Assembly (NCBI RefSeq): GCF_021044775.1
Contig: NZ_JAJNOQ010000001.1
Coordinates: forward strand, 414,721-478,720
From: Paraeggerthella hominis
Lineage (GTDB): Bacteria > Actinomycetota > Coriobacteriia > Coriobacteriales > Eggerthellaceae
Length of the DNA: 64,000 nt
Direction: 5' to 3'
This document shows, one piece after another, positions 16,523 to 25,087 of the stretch; position 1 is the first letter of the stretch, and each line of letters starts with the position of its first letter. The translations under genes and the position numbers were made by a program. The notes below the pieces were generated by a model. That model saw nothing but the letters and a program-made list of their open reading frames with translations, was not told the DNA's origin and did not search any database.

Positions 16523-16862
16523 AAACCGTTTTTATGTCCGCGACTATCTGGTAACGTGGCGAATCGGCAGCCGGGAAGCTCGCAATCGAGTTGATGGAAA
16601 CCGCCCTGACGTTCGCCTCGCGCTTGAACGACGGCAGCATGTCGCGGATGCTGCACGCCATCTCCGCCGCCTCCGCTCTCGTCTGCGCCCAGCATTGGAT
16701 GGCGACGGCAGGGTTGTCCAAGACGACGCCTGTCACCCCTCCGCCGGTGCGCTCGATCGACACGAAGCGCTCCGGGCGCGGGTTCGGGACCTCCGTTGCA
16801 GCGTCCCATCCGGTGTTCGCGGCTATCCATGCGACGAGCGCAGCCTCGATGTCGTAAGGCAT
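16521..16862 (-). CDS. Tail terminator / minor tail protein
   Basis: 113 residues from the ATG at 16862, preferred over an upstream ATG because a GGGGTGA site precedes it. MPYDIEAALVAWIAANTGWDAATEVP and a beta-rich C-terminus resemble tail-terminator proteins, which cap the tail tube. Position, last connector before the major tail protein, agrees. Confidence 0.6.
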   Translation of the reverse strand: MPYDIEAALVAWIAANTGWDAATEVPNPRPERFVSIERTGGGVTGVVLDNPAVAIQCWAQTRAEAAEMACSIRDMLPSFKREANVRAVSINSIASFPAADSPRYQIVADIKTV

Positions 16863-16866
16863 GGCA

Positions 16867-17139
16867 TCACCCCTTTCCCGCATCGACCGACTTCACGAGG
16901 GAGTTGTGCTTCGCGTTCGACGCGATTGATGCGGCGTCTGCGGTCTGCACGAAAACGTGCGCCGAAACCTCCAGGTTCTTCGCCACGACGCCGTAGCGAG
17001 CGTTCCCGCTCTCGCTCATGCCCTCGGCGTTGCGCGCGATGCGCTGCCCTCTCGCCACGAGGTCCGCCCTCACGGCCGGCATCTTCATGATCTCGCGCGC
17101 AGCTTGCCCGTTGATCTTGAGGCCGCTTATATCAGCCAT
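16867..17139 (-). CDS. HK97 gp10-like neck protein
   Basis: 90 residues, basic, starting MADISGLKINGQAAREIM. Size, composition and position between the head-closure and tail-terminator genes match the HK97 gp10 / tail-completion class. It overlaps the previous gene by 8 bases. No specific motif is decisive. Confidence 0.55.
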   Translation of the reverse strand: MADISGLKINGQAAREIMKMPAVRADLVARGQRIARNAEGMSESGNARYGVVAKNLEVSAHVFVQTADAASIASNAKHNSLVKSVDAGKG

Positions 17140-17470
17140 GGGTCGCCGTCACCTCCACTTCTCTGTTCCAGTCGCCGGGAGGCTCTGGGTCGAGCCACGG
17201 GCGTGGGTCGCCGATGACATCGAACCATTCTCCGTAGACCCACACCCGCGCCTTCTCCAAGCTGCCGCCGTAGGATTTCGGGAAGTACAGCGTGTAGGCG
17301 ACGGACACGCCCTCCGGACGGTTTGACTCTCCGATGGAGGACGTGGGGCCGACGGCCGCCAGGACGTTGCCGACGGTCTCTACCGCGACGTCGTAGACGG
17401 GGTTCCCATGGGAGTCTTTCCCTGCTTGCGCCTTGGTTTCGACGATCACCGTGGTTCCATGGAGCATCAC
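17132..17470 (-). CDS. Head-tail adaptor / head closure protein
   Basis: 112 residues with two possible ATG starts, one codon apart. Beta-strand pattern (TTVIVETKAQAGKDSHGNPVY, then ARVWVYGEWFDVIGD) resembles SPP1 gp16-type head closure proteins. It overlaps its neighbours on both sides by 4-8 bases, in the usual connector gene order. Confidence 0.6.
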   Translation of the reverse strand: MMLHGTTVIVETKAQAGKDSHGNPVYDVAVETVGNVLAAVGPTSSIGESNRPEGVSVAYTLYFPKSYGGSLEKARVWVYGEWFDVIGDPRPWLDPEPPGDWNREVEVTATHG

Positions 17471-17856
17471 GCATCACCCCACGGGTGGACGAATCCGGCG
17501 CTCTGGCGGCCGATGCCGAGCCTTCGCCTCTCCGCAGACGTCAGGTAAAGGTCGCCGGTCGGGTTCGCGTAGGTTAGGGACTGGCTGAACGGCCCAACGG
17601 TCACGCCGCCCTGCGTTATCGGAGCCTGGTCGACATGCGACATCATCGCTCGCTTCACCATCTCGCATACGGTGAGCGAGAGCGCGTCCTTCGTCAGCTC
17701 ATCGTCGATATCCAGCTCAACGCCGAATCTCCGGCACTCGTCGGCGACGACGAGGGACGCGTCCTTCAGCTTCTGCTCCGCGCGCGCCTTCTCGTCACCG
17801 CTCGAAAGAGGTCGCCAGCGCGCTTGGAGATCTTCTACGCTCGCGTAAGCCTCCAT
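17467..17856 (-). CDS. Head-tail connector, Gp19/Gp15/Gp42 family
   Basis: 129 residues. The N-terminal helix MEAYASVEDLQARWRPL and the C-terminal LTSAERRRLG are characteristic of the phage Gp19/Gp15/Gp42 family, the ring that docks on the portal. First of the connector genes after the capsid, with tightly overlapping downstream genes. Confidence 0.75.
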   Translation of the reverse strand: MEAYASVEDLQARWRPLSSGDEKARAEQKLKDASLVVADECRRFGVELDIDDELTKDALSLTVCEMVKRAMMSHVDQAPITQGGVTVGPFSQSLTYANPTGDLYLTSAERRRLGIGRQSAGFVHPWGDA

Positions 17857-17871
17857 GCCAGCGGCACCTCC

Positions 17872-18066
17872 TTACTCCTCTTTCTCGACCTTCTCGTCGG
17901 GCTTGTTGACATGCTCGGTTTTTACCTCCTCGACCTTGCCGGCTTCGATGAGCGCCTTAGCGCGGTTGGCGGGCGCATCGAACACTTCGCCCTCCCAGCG
18001 GACGCCGCCCTTCTTGTCGTTTAGGGTATTGTCGGTGAAGCACTTGATCACTCGCAGTTTGGCCAT
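17872..18066 (-). CDS. Small charged phage protein after the capsid gene
   Basis: 64 residues: MAKLRVIKCFTDNTLNDKKG, then a short beta-like part and a Glu/Lys-rich tail. Proteins of this type follow the capsid gene in many Gram-positive siphophages and are thought to be head-associated. Two bases separate it from the capsid stop. Confidence 0.55.
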   Translation of the reverse strand: MAKLRVIKCFTDNTLNDKKGGVRWEGEVFDAPANRAKALIEAGKVEEVKTEHVNKPDEKVEKEE

Positions 18067-18068
18067 GA

Positions 18069-18932
18069 TTAGACGCCCGCCTCGATGGCGCCCTTGACGA
18101 TGTAGTTCGCTACCTCCGGGAACAGGAGCACGCCGGTGTCGGCGTAGGTCTCGGCCGTGCCGTTGGTGTACTTGGGCTCGTGGTGGACGCCGATGAAGCC
18201 GGACTCGTCGAACTGGTAGCTGAAGCCAGCCTCGCCCAGCGCGGCGAAGTCGACGGCGTAGACGTTGATGTTCTCCTTAGGCGTCGCGCAGACGGTTCCC
18301 TTCGCCTGGTTCGCGTCGAGGATGCAGTCTCCGATGCCGAGGAAGTTCTTGAGGTAGGTGAAGCCGAACGCGGTCTCGATGTTGTTGATCGTCGAGGCTC
18401 CGAGGTACTCGGCGACGTCGAGCGGGTTGACGAAGAACACCGGCGTGCCGTTCTCGTCCTTCTCGTTGAGCGCTTTGGTGAGCACGCCCCAGGTGTTCGC
18501 GATCGCAGCCTGGAACGTCTTGCCGGTCGCGGTGCCGGTCCCCGCCTTCAGGAACGCGAAGAAGTCCTTGCGCAGACCGCCCTGGATGTCCTGGATCATC
18601 TTCTTGTCGGTCTTCTCGACGGCGGCGTCGAAGCCGTACTTCAGGATGTCCTGCTTGGTGGTGGCCTTGCGGTAGGACTTGAGCTTCACAGCGTACGGAT
18701 CTCCTACCTTCTTGTGCTCGTACTTGGACAGAGGGATGTCGTCGCCGGGAGTTACCTCGGCTTCGGACAGGGATCCCTCCACGGTGTACATCTGGATCTG
18801 GGTCCCGGCGGTGAGCGTCTGCGGCGTCTCGATGCCGAACACCGTCATGAGCGCGGTCACGCCCTGCTCGAACTTGCTGGCGAACTCGATGTCGAGGACG
18901 CGGGACGCGGTGCTGAGGTTTGCGTCTGCCAT
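18069..18932 (-). CDS. Major capsid protein
   Basis: 287 residues. It starts MADANLSTASRVLDIEFASK, contains an E-loop-like basic segment (LKSYRKATTKQDILKYGFDAAVEK) and ends with a strand-rich P/A-domain. This is the pattern of HK97-fold coat proteins from Gram-positive phages. It follows a scaffold gene and precedes the connectors, as expected. An AAAGGATGATG site precedes the ATG. Confidence 0.85.
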   Translation of the reverse strand: MADANLSTASRVLDIEFASKFEQGVTALMTVFGIETPQTLTAGTQIQMYTVEGSLSEAEVTPGDDIPLSKYEHKKVGDPYAVKLKSYRKATTKQDILKYGFDAAVEKTDKKMIQDIQGGLRKDFFAFLKAGTGTATGKTFQAAIANTWGVLTKALNEKDENGTPVFFVNPLDVAEYLGASTINNIETAFGFTYLKNFLGIGDCILDANQAKGTVCATPKENINVYAVDFAALGEAGFSYQFDESGFIGVHHEPKYTNGTAETYADTGVLLFPEVANYIVKGAIEAGV

Positions 18933-18951
18933 TTTTCATCATCCTTTCGGT

Positions 18952-19455
18952 TTATTTGAACAAATCGATGTTCTCCGCGATCGCGGCTTTTCTCTCCTTG
19001 CTGTTCTTGATCGCAAGGATCTCCTGCTTGGTCATCTTCGGGCCGTTGCCGTCGCCTCCCTTGCGGGTGTCGGACTGGCCGGACGGCGCGGAGGGCTTCT
19101 TGTACGCTTTCGCGATGGCCTCTGCGTGCGCCTTCATCTCCTCCTTGGTCGCTCCTCTGACGAGGTCTGCGGAGACGCCGGTTTCCTCGGACACTTCGGC
19201 GAGCCACGCCTTCTGGTCGCGCTCGGCCCTCATAGCGTCGAGCTCGGCTCGGATGCTGGCAAGCTCCTCGTCGGTCGTCTTGCTGCCGTCCTGCTGCTTC
19301 GCGCTCGCCTTCGCCCTCTTCTCCCATTTGCGGGCCTCCGCCTTCCAGTCGGTCGTGTCGGCTGCCGGAGCGCCTGCGCCCTGCGGCTCGGCGCCTCCGT
19401 CGCCGTTCTGCGTCGGCTCTGTCGGTTCGATCGTTGTGATGTTGTCTTCGGCCAT
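18952..19455 (-). CDS. Capsid scaffolding protein (DUF4355-like)
   Basis: 167 residues from the ATG at 19455, chosen because AGGAAGG lies nine bases upstream of it and abuts the earlier ATG. Acidic, Thr/Pro/Gly-rich N-terminus, a central coiled coil (TDWKAEARKWEKRAKASAKQQ through RAELDAMRAERDQ) and a basic C-terminus that in this class binds the coat protein. It would guide shell assembly and then leave. Confidence 0.75.
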   Translation of the reverse strand: MAEDNITTIEPTEPTQNGDGGAEPQGAGAPAADTTDWKAEARKWEKRAKASAKQQDGSKTTDEELASIRAELDAMRAERDQKAWLAEVSEETGVSADLVRGATKEEMKAHAEAIAKAYKKPSAPSGQSDTRKGGDGNGPKMTKQEILAIKNSKERKAAIAENIDLFK

Positions 19456-19540
19456 GATGACCATCCTTCCTGCGCCATGCGGCGCGCTTGGTTCGCGTCG
19501 CCATGCGGCTCCGCTTTGCTGTCGCCCGGTTCAGGGCATG

Positions 19541-19564
19541 AAAAAAGCACCTATGCGGGTGCTT
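19541..19564 (-). terminator. Terminator inside the head operon
   Basis: AGCACC/GGTGCT with a six-base loop, followed on the minus strand by a run of six T. It lies between the minor head protein and the scaffold, so coat and scaffold levels may be set by a separate promoter or antitermination. Confidence 0.7.
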
Positions 19565-19613
19565 GATTCCTAGGTATGTCCGATGCAGTTCAACGCCTTG
19601 CCGAGGGCGGTCG

Positions 19614-20492
19614 CTATTTGCGCTTCTTGACGCGCTGCGCGTTTCCTCGCTCGGCTGCTGCGCGTACCGCCGTCTTCTTGCGGTCGGCTTCGGTATATGC
19701 GGCCTGCTTATCGATGCGCTGGCCGGAGTATCCGGCTTTCAGCTTGCCGTCTTCCGTGTAACGGTTGCGCCTCTTCTCCTTCTGGTGCTGCCGATGCTGC
19801 GAATGGTCCTTCCGCGCAAACGATTCCGCGTCGCCGCCGTACTGGCCCCACGCCTTGTCATCGTACTCTGCTGGGTCGAACCCCTCGATGGCGGGGTCTT
19901 TGTCCCATGAGCACACGACGCGGCACCTGCATCCGTCGTGGTAGTGGTCGGGGTCGAGCTTGCCGGCGGTCAGCTCTGATCTGTACGCGAAGCCGCGCGA
20001 TGCCAGCATTCGGCAGAACTCGCACGAATCGCCGCCCAAGGGTATTCGAGCGTACTTCGGCTTCCTGGCGTCGCGCTCTCCGTTCAGGAACATCGTGCGG
20101 CCAACGGAACGCTGTATCTCGTATCCGACGCGCTGCAGAAGAATGGCTTCCACAACTTTTATTTCAGGCGTCTCCGCCAGCTTCGAGGTGATGCCGTAGG
20201 TCGCGTTCCTAGTCGACTCGGGGTCGCGCCCGCTGTCGGTCGAAGCGCCAAGCTTCTCACCTGTCTGGTACTCGCGGATTCCGTCGTAGAAGGAAGCCGC
20301 CATAGTTGATGCCAGCACGTCGGACGCGCCAACGATGCGCTCCATGATGTCGGCGATTTGAGCGCGCGCTGCCTGCGGGTCGCTCATGTCAACGGCTGCA
20401 AGCGCGGCGACGAGCCGACTCTTCGCCCTGTAGCTCACCTCGTCGACCGCGTCGGAGAACTCCTGAATGTACGAAAGCGGGATGGAGTACAT
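19614..20492 (-). CDS. Minor head protein, SPP1 gp7/Mu F type
   Basis: 292 residues. The central segment with CEFCRMLASRGF and DPDHYHDGCRCRVV is the conserved Cys/His core of phage head morphogenesis (SPP1 gp7 / Mu gpF) proteins. The C-terminus is strongly basic (KKTAVRAAAERGNAQRVKKR). It directly follows the portal gene. It is thought to enter the procapsid with the portal. Confidence 0.8.
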   Translation of the reverse strand: MYSIPLSYIQEFSDAVDEVSYRAKSRLVAALAAVDMSDPQAARAQIADIMERIVGASDVLASTMAASFYDGIREYQTGEKLGASTDSGRDPESTRNATYGITSKLAETPEIKVVEAILLQRVGYEIQRSVGRTMFLNGERDARKPKYARIPLGGDSCEFCRMLASRGFAYRSELTAGKLDPDHYHDGCRCRVVCSWDKDPAIEGFDPAEYDDKAWGQYGGDAESFARKDHSQHRQHQKEKRRNRYTEDGKLKAGYSGQRIDKQAAYTEADRKKTAVRAAAERGNAQRVKKRK

Positions 20493-21911
20493 TTACTCCA
20501 CCACCGTAGGCTCGTTCTGCGACGGCTTATTGACGGCGAAGATATCGCTGATCGCGTTAGCCGACGCAGCTTTGTTCCTGTCGTCCATCAGGCGGCGGCG
20601 CGTGCCCTCGTCGAACCCGAGCTGTTCGAGGAACACGTCGGTTTCGGCGATCCAAGGCGCGACGGACGCGATCTTCACCATAGCGTCTGCCTGGGAGACG
20701 ATGCTCGGCATCGCCGGGTTGCGGAATATCGGCGTGATGCTGCGCTCGTCCTCTGTGAGCTTGTCGAGCGGCTTGTCGAGCACGGCTGCCACCACCATGC
20801 GGGCGATGTTCCGCAGAGCCTCGCCGTTTCCGTCGTTGAGGTCGTCCGCCTCCATGATGAGCGGCTCGTTCGCCGCGTAGATCGCCTCCGCGCTCGACGG
20901 GTTGTCGTGGATGACGCCGAGCTGGCTTATCGCCACGTTCGTCTCTCCGCTGAACCTTGCGGCGAGGCTTCGCATGTAGTCGACGTGCGGCTGCATTGAT
21001 CCTTGTGCGAGCTGCCCGAACTGCGGGACGTCGCCCTCCGAATCCCTGCCGATGGTGAAGATCGATCCGATGTAGGCCTCCCACTTGGAAACCTCTGCGA
21101 AAGCCTCCTCCTTGCTCACGCCGAGCAGGTACTTTTGCGGAGCCGTGAAGAACTCGGCGCTCACCTCGGTGCGCAGCGCCTCGCGCACGGCGCTGTCGGT
21201 GATCGAGCGCACGGCGCGCGTGATGCGCGACTGCCCGAACGGGCGCGCCTCGGTCGGCCGGTACGCCAGGACCTCCATGAGCGGCCGTCCCATCTCGTGC
21301 TCGGAAACCGAGTAATCCCAAACGCCCGACCGAGTGGCCCTCGCGTTGACTATCGCGTCGTCGACGTACAGGTTGATCTCGCACGCCTTTCCCTTGTCAG
21401 TGTAATCCACGATGGTGAAGCCGTACTTGATGCGGTTCTTGCGGTAATCCCAGCGAGCAGCGGACGATTCCGCCGAATGGAGCCCGATTATCACCTCCGG
21501 CTCGCCAGCATCGACGTCGCCGCGCGATATGGTTACGGCCGAGAAGCAGTAGACCAGCTCGGACGTGACGGCCATGCGGTATTTTCGTTTCAGCCCAGAT
21601 TGCTCGGACACCCTGTCGAGGATGGCGGCGGCCGTCTCGTCGTTCGCCTCGAACCCGTCGAAGCGAGATCGCACGGCGAGGGCCTCCACGGCCTTCTGCG
21701 GCCATCCCACGACGGTCTCCACGTCCTTGAGCGGAGGCGGGATCGACAGTCCCAGGTCTTGCAGGGTGTTCTTCGCCTCGTAGTACTTGTTCTTCTTCTG
21801 GTTGCCGAGGATGTGCTTGCGCCAGATGCCCCATAGGTCGTCGAACACGTCCTGGTACGGGAAATCGGGCGCGAATCGCGGCTTCTGGAACGCCGCTCTC
21901 GTCGTAGCCAT
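20493..21911 (-). CDS. Portal protein (SPP1 gp6-like)
   Basis: 472 residues. Regions such as NKYYEAKNTLQDLGLSIPP, the GWPQKAVEALAVRSRF stretch and RPFGQSRITRAVRSI are typical of actinobacterial and Gram-positive phage portals. It overlaps the terminase stop by one base. The portal dodecamer forms the DNA gate of the capsid and binds the terminase and connector. Confidence 0.85.
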   Translation of the reverse strand: MATTRAAFQKPRFAPDFPYQDVFDDLWGIWRKHILGNQKKNKYYEAKNTLQDLGLSIPPPLKDVETVVGWPQKAVEALAVRSRFDGFEANDETAAAILDRVSEQSGLKRKYRMAVTSELVYCFSAVTISRGDVDAGEPEVIIGLHSAESSAARWDYRKNRIKYGFTIVDYTDKGKACEINLYVDDAIVNARATRSGVWDYSVSEHEMGRPLMEVLAYRPTEARPFGQSRITRAVRSITDSAVREALRTEVSAEFFTAPQKYLLGVSKEEAFAEVSKWEAYIGSIFTIGRDSEGDVPQFGQLAQGSMQPHVDYMRSLAARFSGETNVAISQLGVIHDNPSSAEAIYAANEPLIMEADDLNDGNGEALRNIARMVVAAVLDKPLDKLTEDERSITPIFRNPAMPSIVSQADAMVKIASVAPWIAETDVFLEQLGFDEGTRRRLMDDRNKAASANAISDIFAVNKPSQNEPTVVE

Positions 21912-23383
21912 CAGCCGACCACCGCCTTTCTGCTAGGGTCTCTTTTCGTGGTTCTCACGCCCCACAGAGCGAGGCACGCGGCCTCGAGCGGGGTGATGTC
22001 GGTCTCGTTTCCCGACTGGAAGCCGAAGCCTCCGCCTTTGCCTATCTCGCGCTTCTCCGCCGCCTTGACCGCATCGTCGAGCGCAGGTTGCCCGATGTGC
22101 GTCATGGATCCTTCCGTGACGGCGTTCAGGAACATGGACGACGCCGCCGTGACCGTTTCCGGTTTCGCGGGGTCCAGCGCTCTCTTGACCACGCCGCCGG
22201 CTAGGAGCCGGTTGTACAGGTCGAGCGCGTTTGCCTTGCCATCTATGACGGTCGTGCTGACCTTCCCGCACCGAGGCGTCAGCCAATCTTCAGCCCACTG
22301 TATCCCGTTCTCCGTCGGTCCATGCTCGAGCACCTCTACATGGGGCGTGGCTCCCCTTTTCCATATCGCGATCGCGATTGCCGCGCGCTTTCCGTCCGCC
22401 GAGAACTTCACGCCGTAGGCTCGCTTCCAGGAAGCCTGCTCTGCTATCTCCTCGTCGGTGAAGTCGACTTTGAGCGCGTCCCATTCGGAAGGGTCGAAGC
22501 ACCCGTTTGCCATGTCGCTCGCCCACCAGCCAAGCCTCTCGCGCGCGAACCCGTCTGGCGACATCGTTTTCAGCTCCTTTTCGACCGCCTTTCGCGTTAG
22601 CCGGTAGCCGAGAGCGGGATTGGTTTCCTCCCACCTTGATTCGTCGGATACATCGCCGATGTCGTCAACCGACCATTCGATCCAGTTCGTGCCGCCGTGC
22701 TCGCTCGACAGCGCGTTTCTCCGCGTTCGCGGGAATACGTCCCCATTGGTGGTTGGACCGGGCGGCGTTCCTAAAAGAATGAGTTGCGAGTTCTGCAACG
22801 GGCCAGCCGAACTGGTTGGCATCAGAGCCTCCAACTGGTCGTCGGTGAGCTCCTGCGCCTCGTCGCACACAACTACGTCCACGGTGAAGCCACGCGCTGC
22901 GCCCTTCGAGCGGGCAGAGAACTCTATCGAGCCTCCGTTCGTCAACTCGATGGCCTCCTGCCCGTTCGTCTTGCGGATGGCTTTCACGATTTCGGCAAGT
23001 TCTGGATACTCGCTCTCGTTCTCGAAGAATGAGCACAGGCGCAGGAATGCCTTGCGGGCCGTCTTCACCTCGTGTGCGGTGTGCAGTATCTTCTCGCCCT
23101 CCACAGCAGCCCCGTACAGTTCACGAACTTCAAGAGTGCCGTTCTTCCCGTTCTGGCGCGGAACGGCCAGCCCGCAAGTGTCGTGCGCGTATGTGCCGTC
23201 ATCGTCGTATGCGAGCCAGTCATCCAGCACGGTTTGCTGCCAAGGGTCGGGAGTAAGTCCGTAGGCGCCGGCCATCTCCGCCGCATCGCCTCCGTACGTG
23301 TAGGCGTAATCGTCAGAAACCCTAATTCGCGGATCTTGGTTTCCTCTTAGCTGGCGCTTTCTTGCGCTTGTTCCTCGCTTCAT
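21911..23383 (-). CDS. Terminase large subunit
   Basis: 490 residues. Walker A is PRQNGKNG near residues 75-82 and Walker B is VVCDEAQE with Asp/Glu near 174-175. A C-terminal nuclease domain with acidic residues (TTVIDGKANALDLYN) follows. It powers DNA packaging and cuts the concatemer. It overlaps the small subunit gene by about 60 bases. The chosen ATG has only a weak ribosome-binding site, so the true start is not certain. Confidence 0.9.
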   Translation of the reverse strand: MKRGTSARKRQLRGNQDPRIRVSDDYAYTYGGDAAEMAGAYGLTPDPWQQTVLDDWLAYDDDGTYAHDTCGLAVPRQNGKNGTLEVRELYGAAVEGEKILHTAHEVKTARKAFLRLCSFFENESEYPELAEIVKAIRKTNGQEAIELTNGGSIEFSARSKGAARGFTVDVVVCDEAQELTDDQLEALMPTSSAGPLQNSQLILLGTPPGPTTNGDVFPRTRRNALSSEHGGTNWIEWSVDDIGDVSDESRWEETNPALGYRLTRKAVEKELKTMSPDGFARERLGWWASDMANGCFDPSEWDALKVDFTDEEIAEQASWKRAYGVKFSADGKRAAIAIAIWKRGATPHVEVLEHGPTENGIQWAEDWLTPRCGKVSTTVIDGKANALDLYNRLLAGGVVKRALDPAKPETVTAASSMFLNAVTEGSMTHIGQPALDDAVKAAEKREIGKGGGFGFQSGNETDITPLEAACLALWGVRTTKRDPSRKAVVG

Positions 23384-23600
23384 CCAAAGCCGTCCTCCTG
23401 TCTTTTTTCGGCTGCGCCTTCTCCAATGCGCGTATCTCCTTGGTAATATCCATGAATTGCTTTGAGAGAGCCGCTATGTCGCGTCCTGACTGGGTTTCCT
23501 CCAGCTGCCTTGCTATCCCTAGTCGGAGGCATTTCAGCATCTCGAGGTCGTCAGTACCCTCTGCGAGGGCCGCAAGCGTCATGCATCCGTCCTCTGGCAT
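23322..23600 (-). CDS. Terminase small subunit
   Basis: 92 residues (MPEDGCMTLAALAEGTDDLEMLKCLRLGIARQLEE to a Lys/Arg-rich end). Short, helical and DNA-binding in character; immediately upstream of the large subunit. Identification relies mainly on position and size. Confidence 0.7.
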   Translation of the reverse strand: MPEDGCMTLAALAEGTDDLEMLKCLRLGIARQLEETQSGRDIAALSKQFMDITKEIRALEKAQPKKDRRTALDEARNKRKKAPAKRKPRSAN

Positions 23601-23721
23601 CCGGAAACCCCTCCTTTCGGGCTAAAAGATCAAAAACCTGGTGCGGAAAAGAATCGCGGGGGGATATTAGCCCTGCGCCGCTAGGGTGGCTTCGGACGAA
23701 GGGGAGGGGGTCCCCCCTGGG
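23601..23721 (-). other. Candidate cos/packaging region
   Basis: This 121-base gap lies between an HNH endonuclease gene and the small terminase gene, where cos sites sit in HK97-like phages. It contains a GC palindrome (GGGGGTCCCCCC near 23705) and an AT-rich bend (AAAAGATCAAAAAC). The cut site itself cannot be read from the sequence. Confidence 0.3.
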
Positions 23722-24054
23722 TCACCACTCCCTCGACTTCGGGAGCCTGTCGGCCGTCGGCTCCGGAGGCTTCCTAAGCGTCTTGTTGCCTCTCTTTTGA
23801 TTGCATATCCTATGCGCAGGAGCGACGTTCGAGATGTCGAGCGGGTTGCCGCCCTTGGACACCGGCACGAGCTCGTCAAGCTCGAACGACATCGGGTGGC
23901 GCTTGGTCTTCCCGTCCGTCGGATCGACGTAGGTCGCGAGCGAGTAGTCGATGGGAAGCCCGCATATATGGCACGGCAATCCCATCGCCGCCACGCGCTT
24001 GCGCAGCGCGTCCCTTCTGGCTCCGTTGGCTCGGCGCGGGTTAGGCTTCGACAT
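23722..24054 (-). CDS. HNH homing-type endonuclease next to terminase
   Basis: 110 residues from the ATG at 24054. CHICGLPIDY and CNQKRGNK provide the zinc-knuckle cysteines, with an ELDELVPVSKGGNPLDISNVAPAHR core in place of the usual DHxxP. HNH proteins in this position help terminase cut cos in HK97-type phages. A short overlapping leader frame ends within it. Confidence 0.8.
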   Translation of the reverse strand: MSKPNPRRANGARRDALRKRVAAMGLPCHICGLPIDYSLATYVDPTDGKTKRHPMSFELDELVPVSKGGNPLDISNVAPAHRICNQKRGNKTLRKPPEPTADRLPKSREW

Positions 24055-24118
24055 GCCCCGTCGCTTCCATGGCATCGACTCGCTCGTTCATCGTATGGAA
24101 ACCCCTGTGAATTATCAT
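24041..24118 (-). CDS. 25-residue leader frame overlapping the HNH gene
   Basis: ATG with a strong GGAGGTG site 5 bases upstream, reading MIIHRGFHTMNERVDAMEAT and ending 14 bases inside the HNH frame. The HNH start has no good site of its own, so this frame may provide translational coupling. Confidence 0.45.
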   Translation of the reverse strand: MIIHRGFHTMNERVDAMEATGHVEA

Positions 24119-24135
24119 CGGCGCACCTCCATCCC

Positions 24136-24327
24136 CTATCGCCCGTCCATCGGAGACTCGTTGTTCGCGAAGCACTCGCCCATGCCGTCGTAGGCGTCGA
24201 CAGCGACGATGGAGCCGATGCGCGGACGGGCATGCGGAACCGGTACGCCGCATGCCCGCAGCATGGCGCGGCTGATGGCGGTGTCGTATTGCAACGCGAT
24301 TGCGATTACCTCTTCGACGGATACCAT
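24136..24327 (-). CDS. Small phage protein, 63 aa
   Basis: MVSVEEVIAIALQYDTAISR onward; an AGGGAGG site lies five bases before the ATG. The N-terminus is a hydrophobic helix rather than a signal peptide, and the protein is acidic. It sits between a terminator and the HNH/terminase genes, making it the first gene of the packaging transcript. No family recognised. Confidence 0.5.
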   Translation of the reverse strand: MVSVEEVIAIALQYDTAISRAMLRACGVPVPHARPRIGSIVAVDAYDGMGECFANNESPMDGR

Positions 24328-24350
24328 TGCTGCCTCCCTGTCTCGGCGAT

Positions 24351-24376
24351 AAAAAAGCCGCCCCTAATGGACGGCT
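24351..24376 (-). terminator. Terminator after the late-regulator gene
   Basis: AGCCGTCC/GGGCGGCT (one T-G wobble) followed on the minus strand by TTTTTT. It separates the regulator gene from the packaging genes. Confidence 0.75.
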
Positions 24377-24412
24377 GTTCGGTTGCGTCTCGCTTATATC
24401 AGACTATCAGGA

Positions 24413-24904
24413 TCAGACGGCAATGGGCGGCAGCGTTTCTATCGGCGCGGCGTTGGGGAACTCGTCGCGCCGGAACGTCTCCGGGATCAAGCGGTACAGG
24501 TCGCGCGCCCCGGCGTCGCCGATGGTGCGAGCCTGGCGCTCGCTGTATCCGATCACGCGCCCGACGTAGGCCCACGTCCGCCCCTCGACCACGTGCATCC
24601 ACATGGCCCACCTGCCCACGTGGTGCGGATCGCACATGTCCTGGGCGGCGGCTATCTCCGCATAGCATGCCGACACGCGGTCCGACCACTCCGCCTCCAG
24701 CTCCATGATGCGCGCGACGCCCTCGCCCAGCCTGTCCCCGCATCCGCCGGATCGGGAGCCTTCGAACGACGCCCCCATGGACACGAGCCGCGACCGCACG
24801 TCCCTTATCCTCGACTCGATCTCGCGTATCTCGTCGTCCATCGTCTTTATATGCCGCAAGTAAGACGCGACGCATGCCCGCATGACGAATATGTCGTGGT
24901 CCAA
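24413..24904 (-). CDS. Phage late-transcription regulator, ArpU/sigma-like
   Basis: 163 residues from a TTG at 24904, chosen because GGAGG lies five bases upstream; there is a longer frame to 24964 without a site. The C-terminal part (GRTWAYVGRVIGYSERQARTIGDAG) is a helix-turn-helix like sigma-70 region 4, and the N-terminal half is helical. This is the ArpU/RinA-type layout placed just before terminase, where such proteins switch on late genes. It is monocistronic, with a terminator after it and an AT-rich promoter region before it. Confidence 0.65.
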   Translation of the reverse strand: MDHDIFVMRACVASYLRHIKTMDDEIREIESRIRDVRSRLVSMGASFEGSRSGGCGDRLGEGVARIMELEAEWSDRVSACYAEIAAAQDMCDPHHVGRWAMWMHVVEGRTWAYVGRVIGYSERQARTIGDAGARDLYRLIPETFRRDEFPNAAPIETLPPIAV

Positions 24905-25087
24905 ATCTGCCTCCGGAATCCGATCGAACAAGTGTGCTTGATATTTTATCGCATAAATTATCACTGTCGACGAACATGCGAAAAACGTCGCCTCCCCTTG
25001 ACGAAATTCGATAGGCGGGTATCATCATCCCCCTCTCCCGGAAAACGGACGAGCTCATCGATGCAAAGCAGTCAAAAGGAGGCGGCC

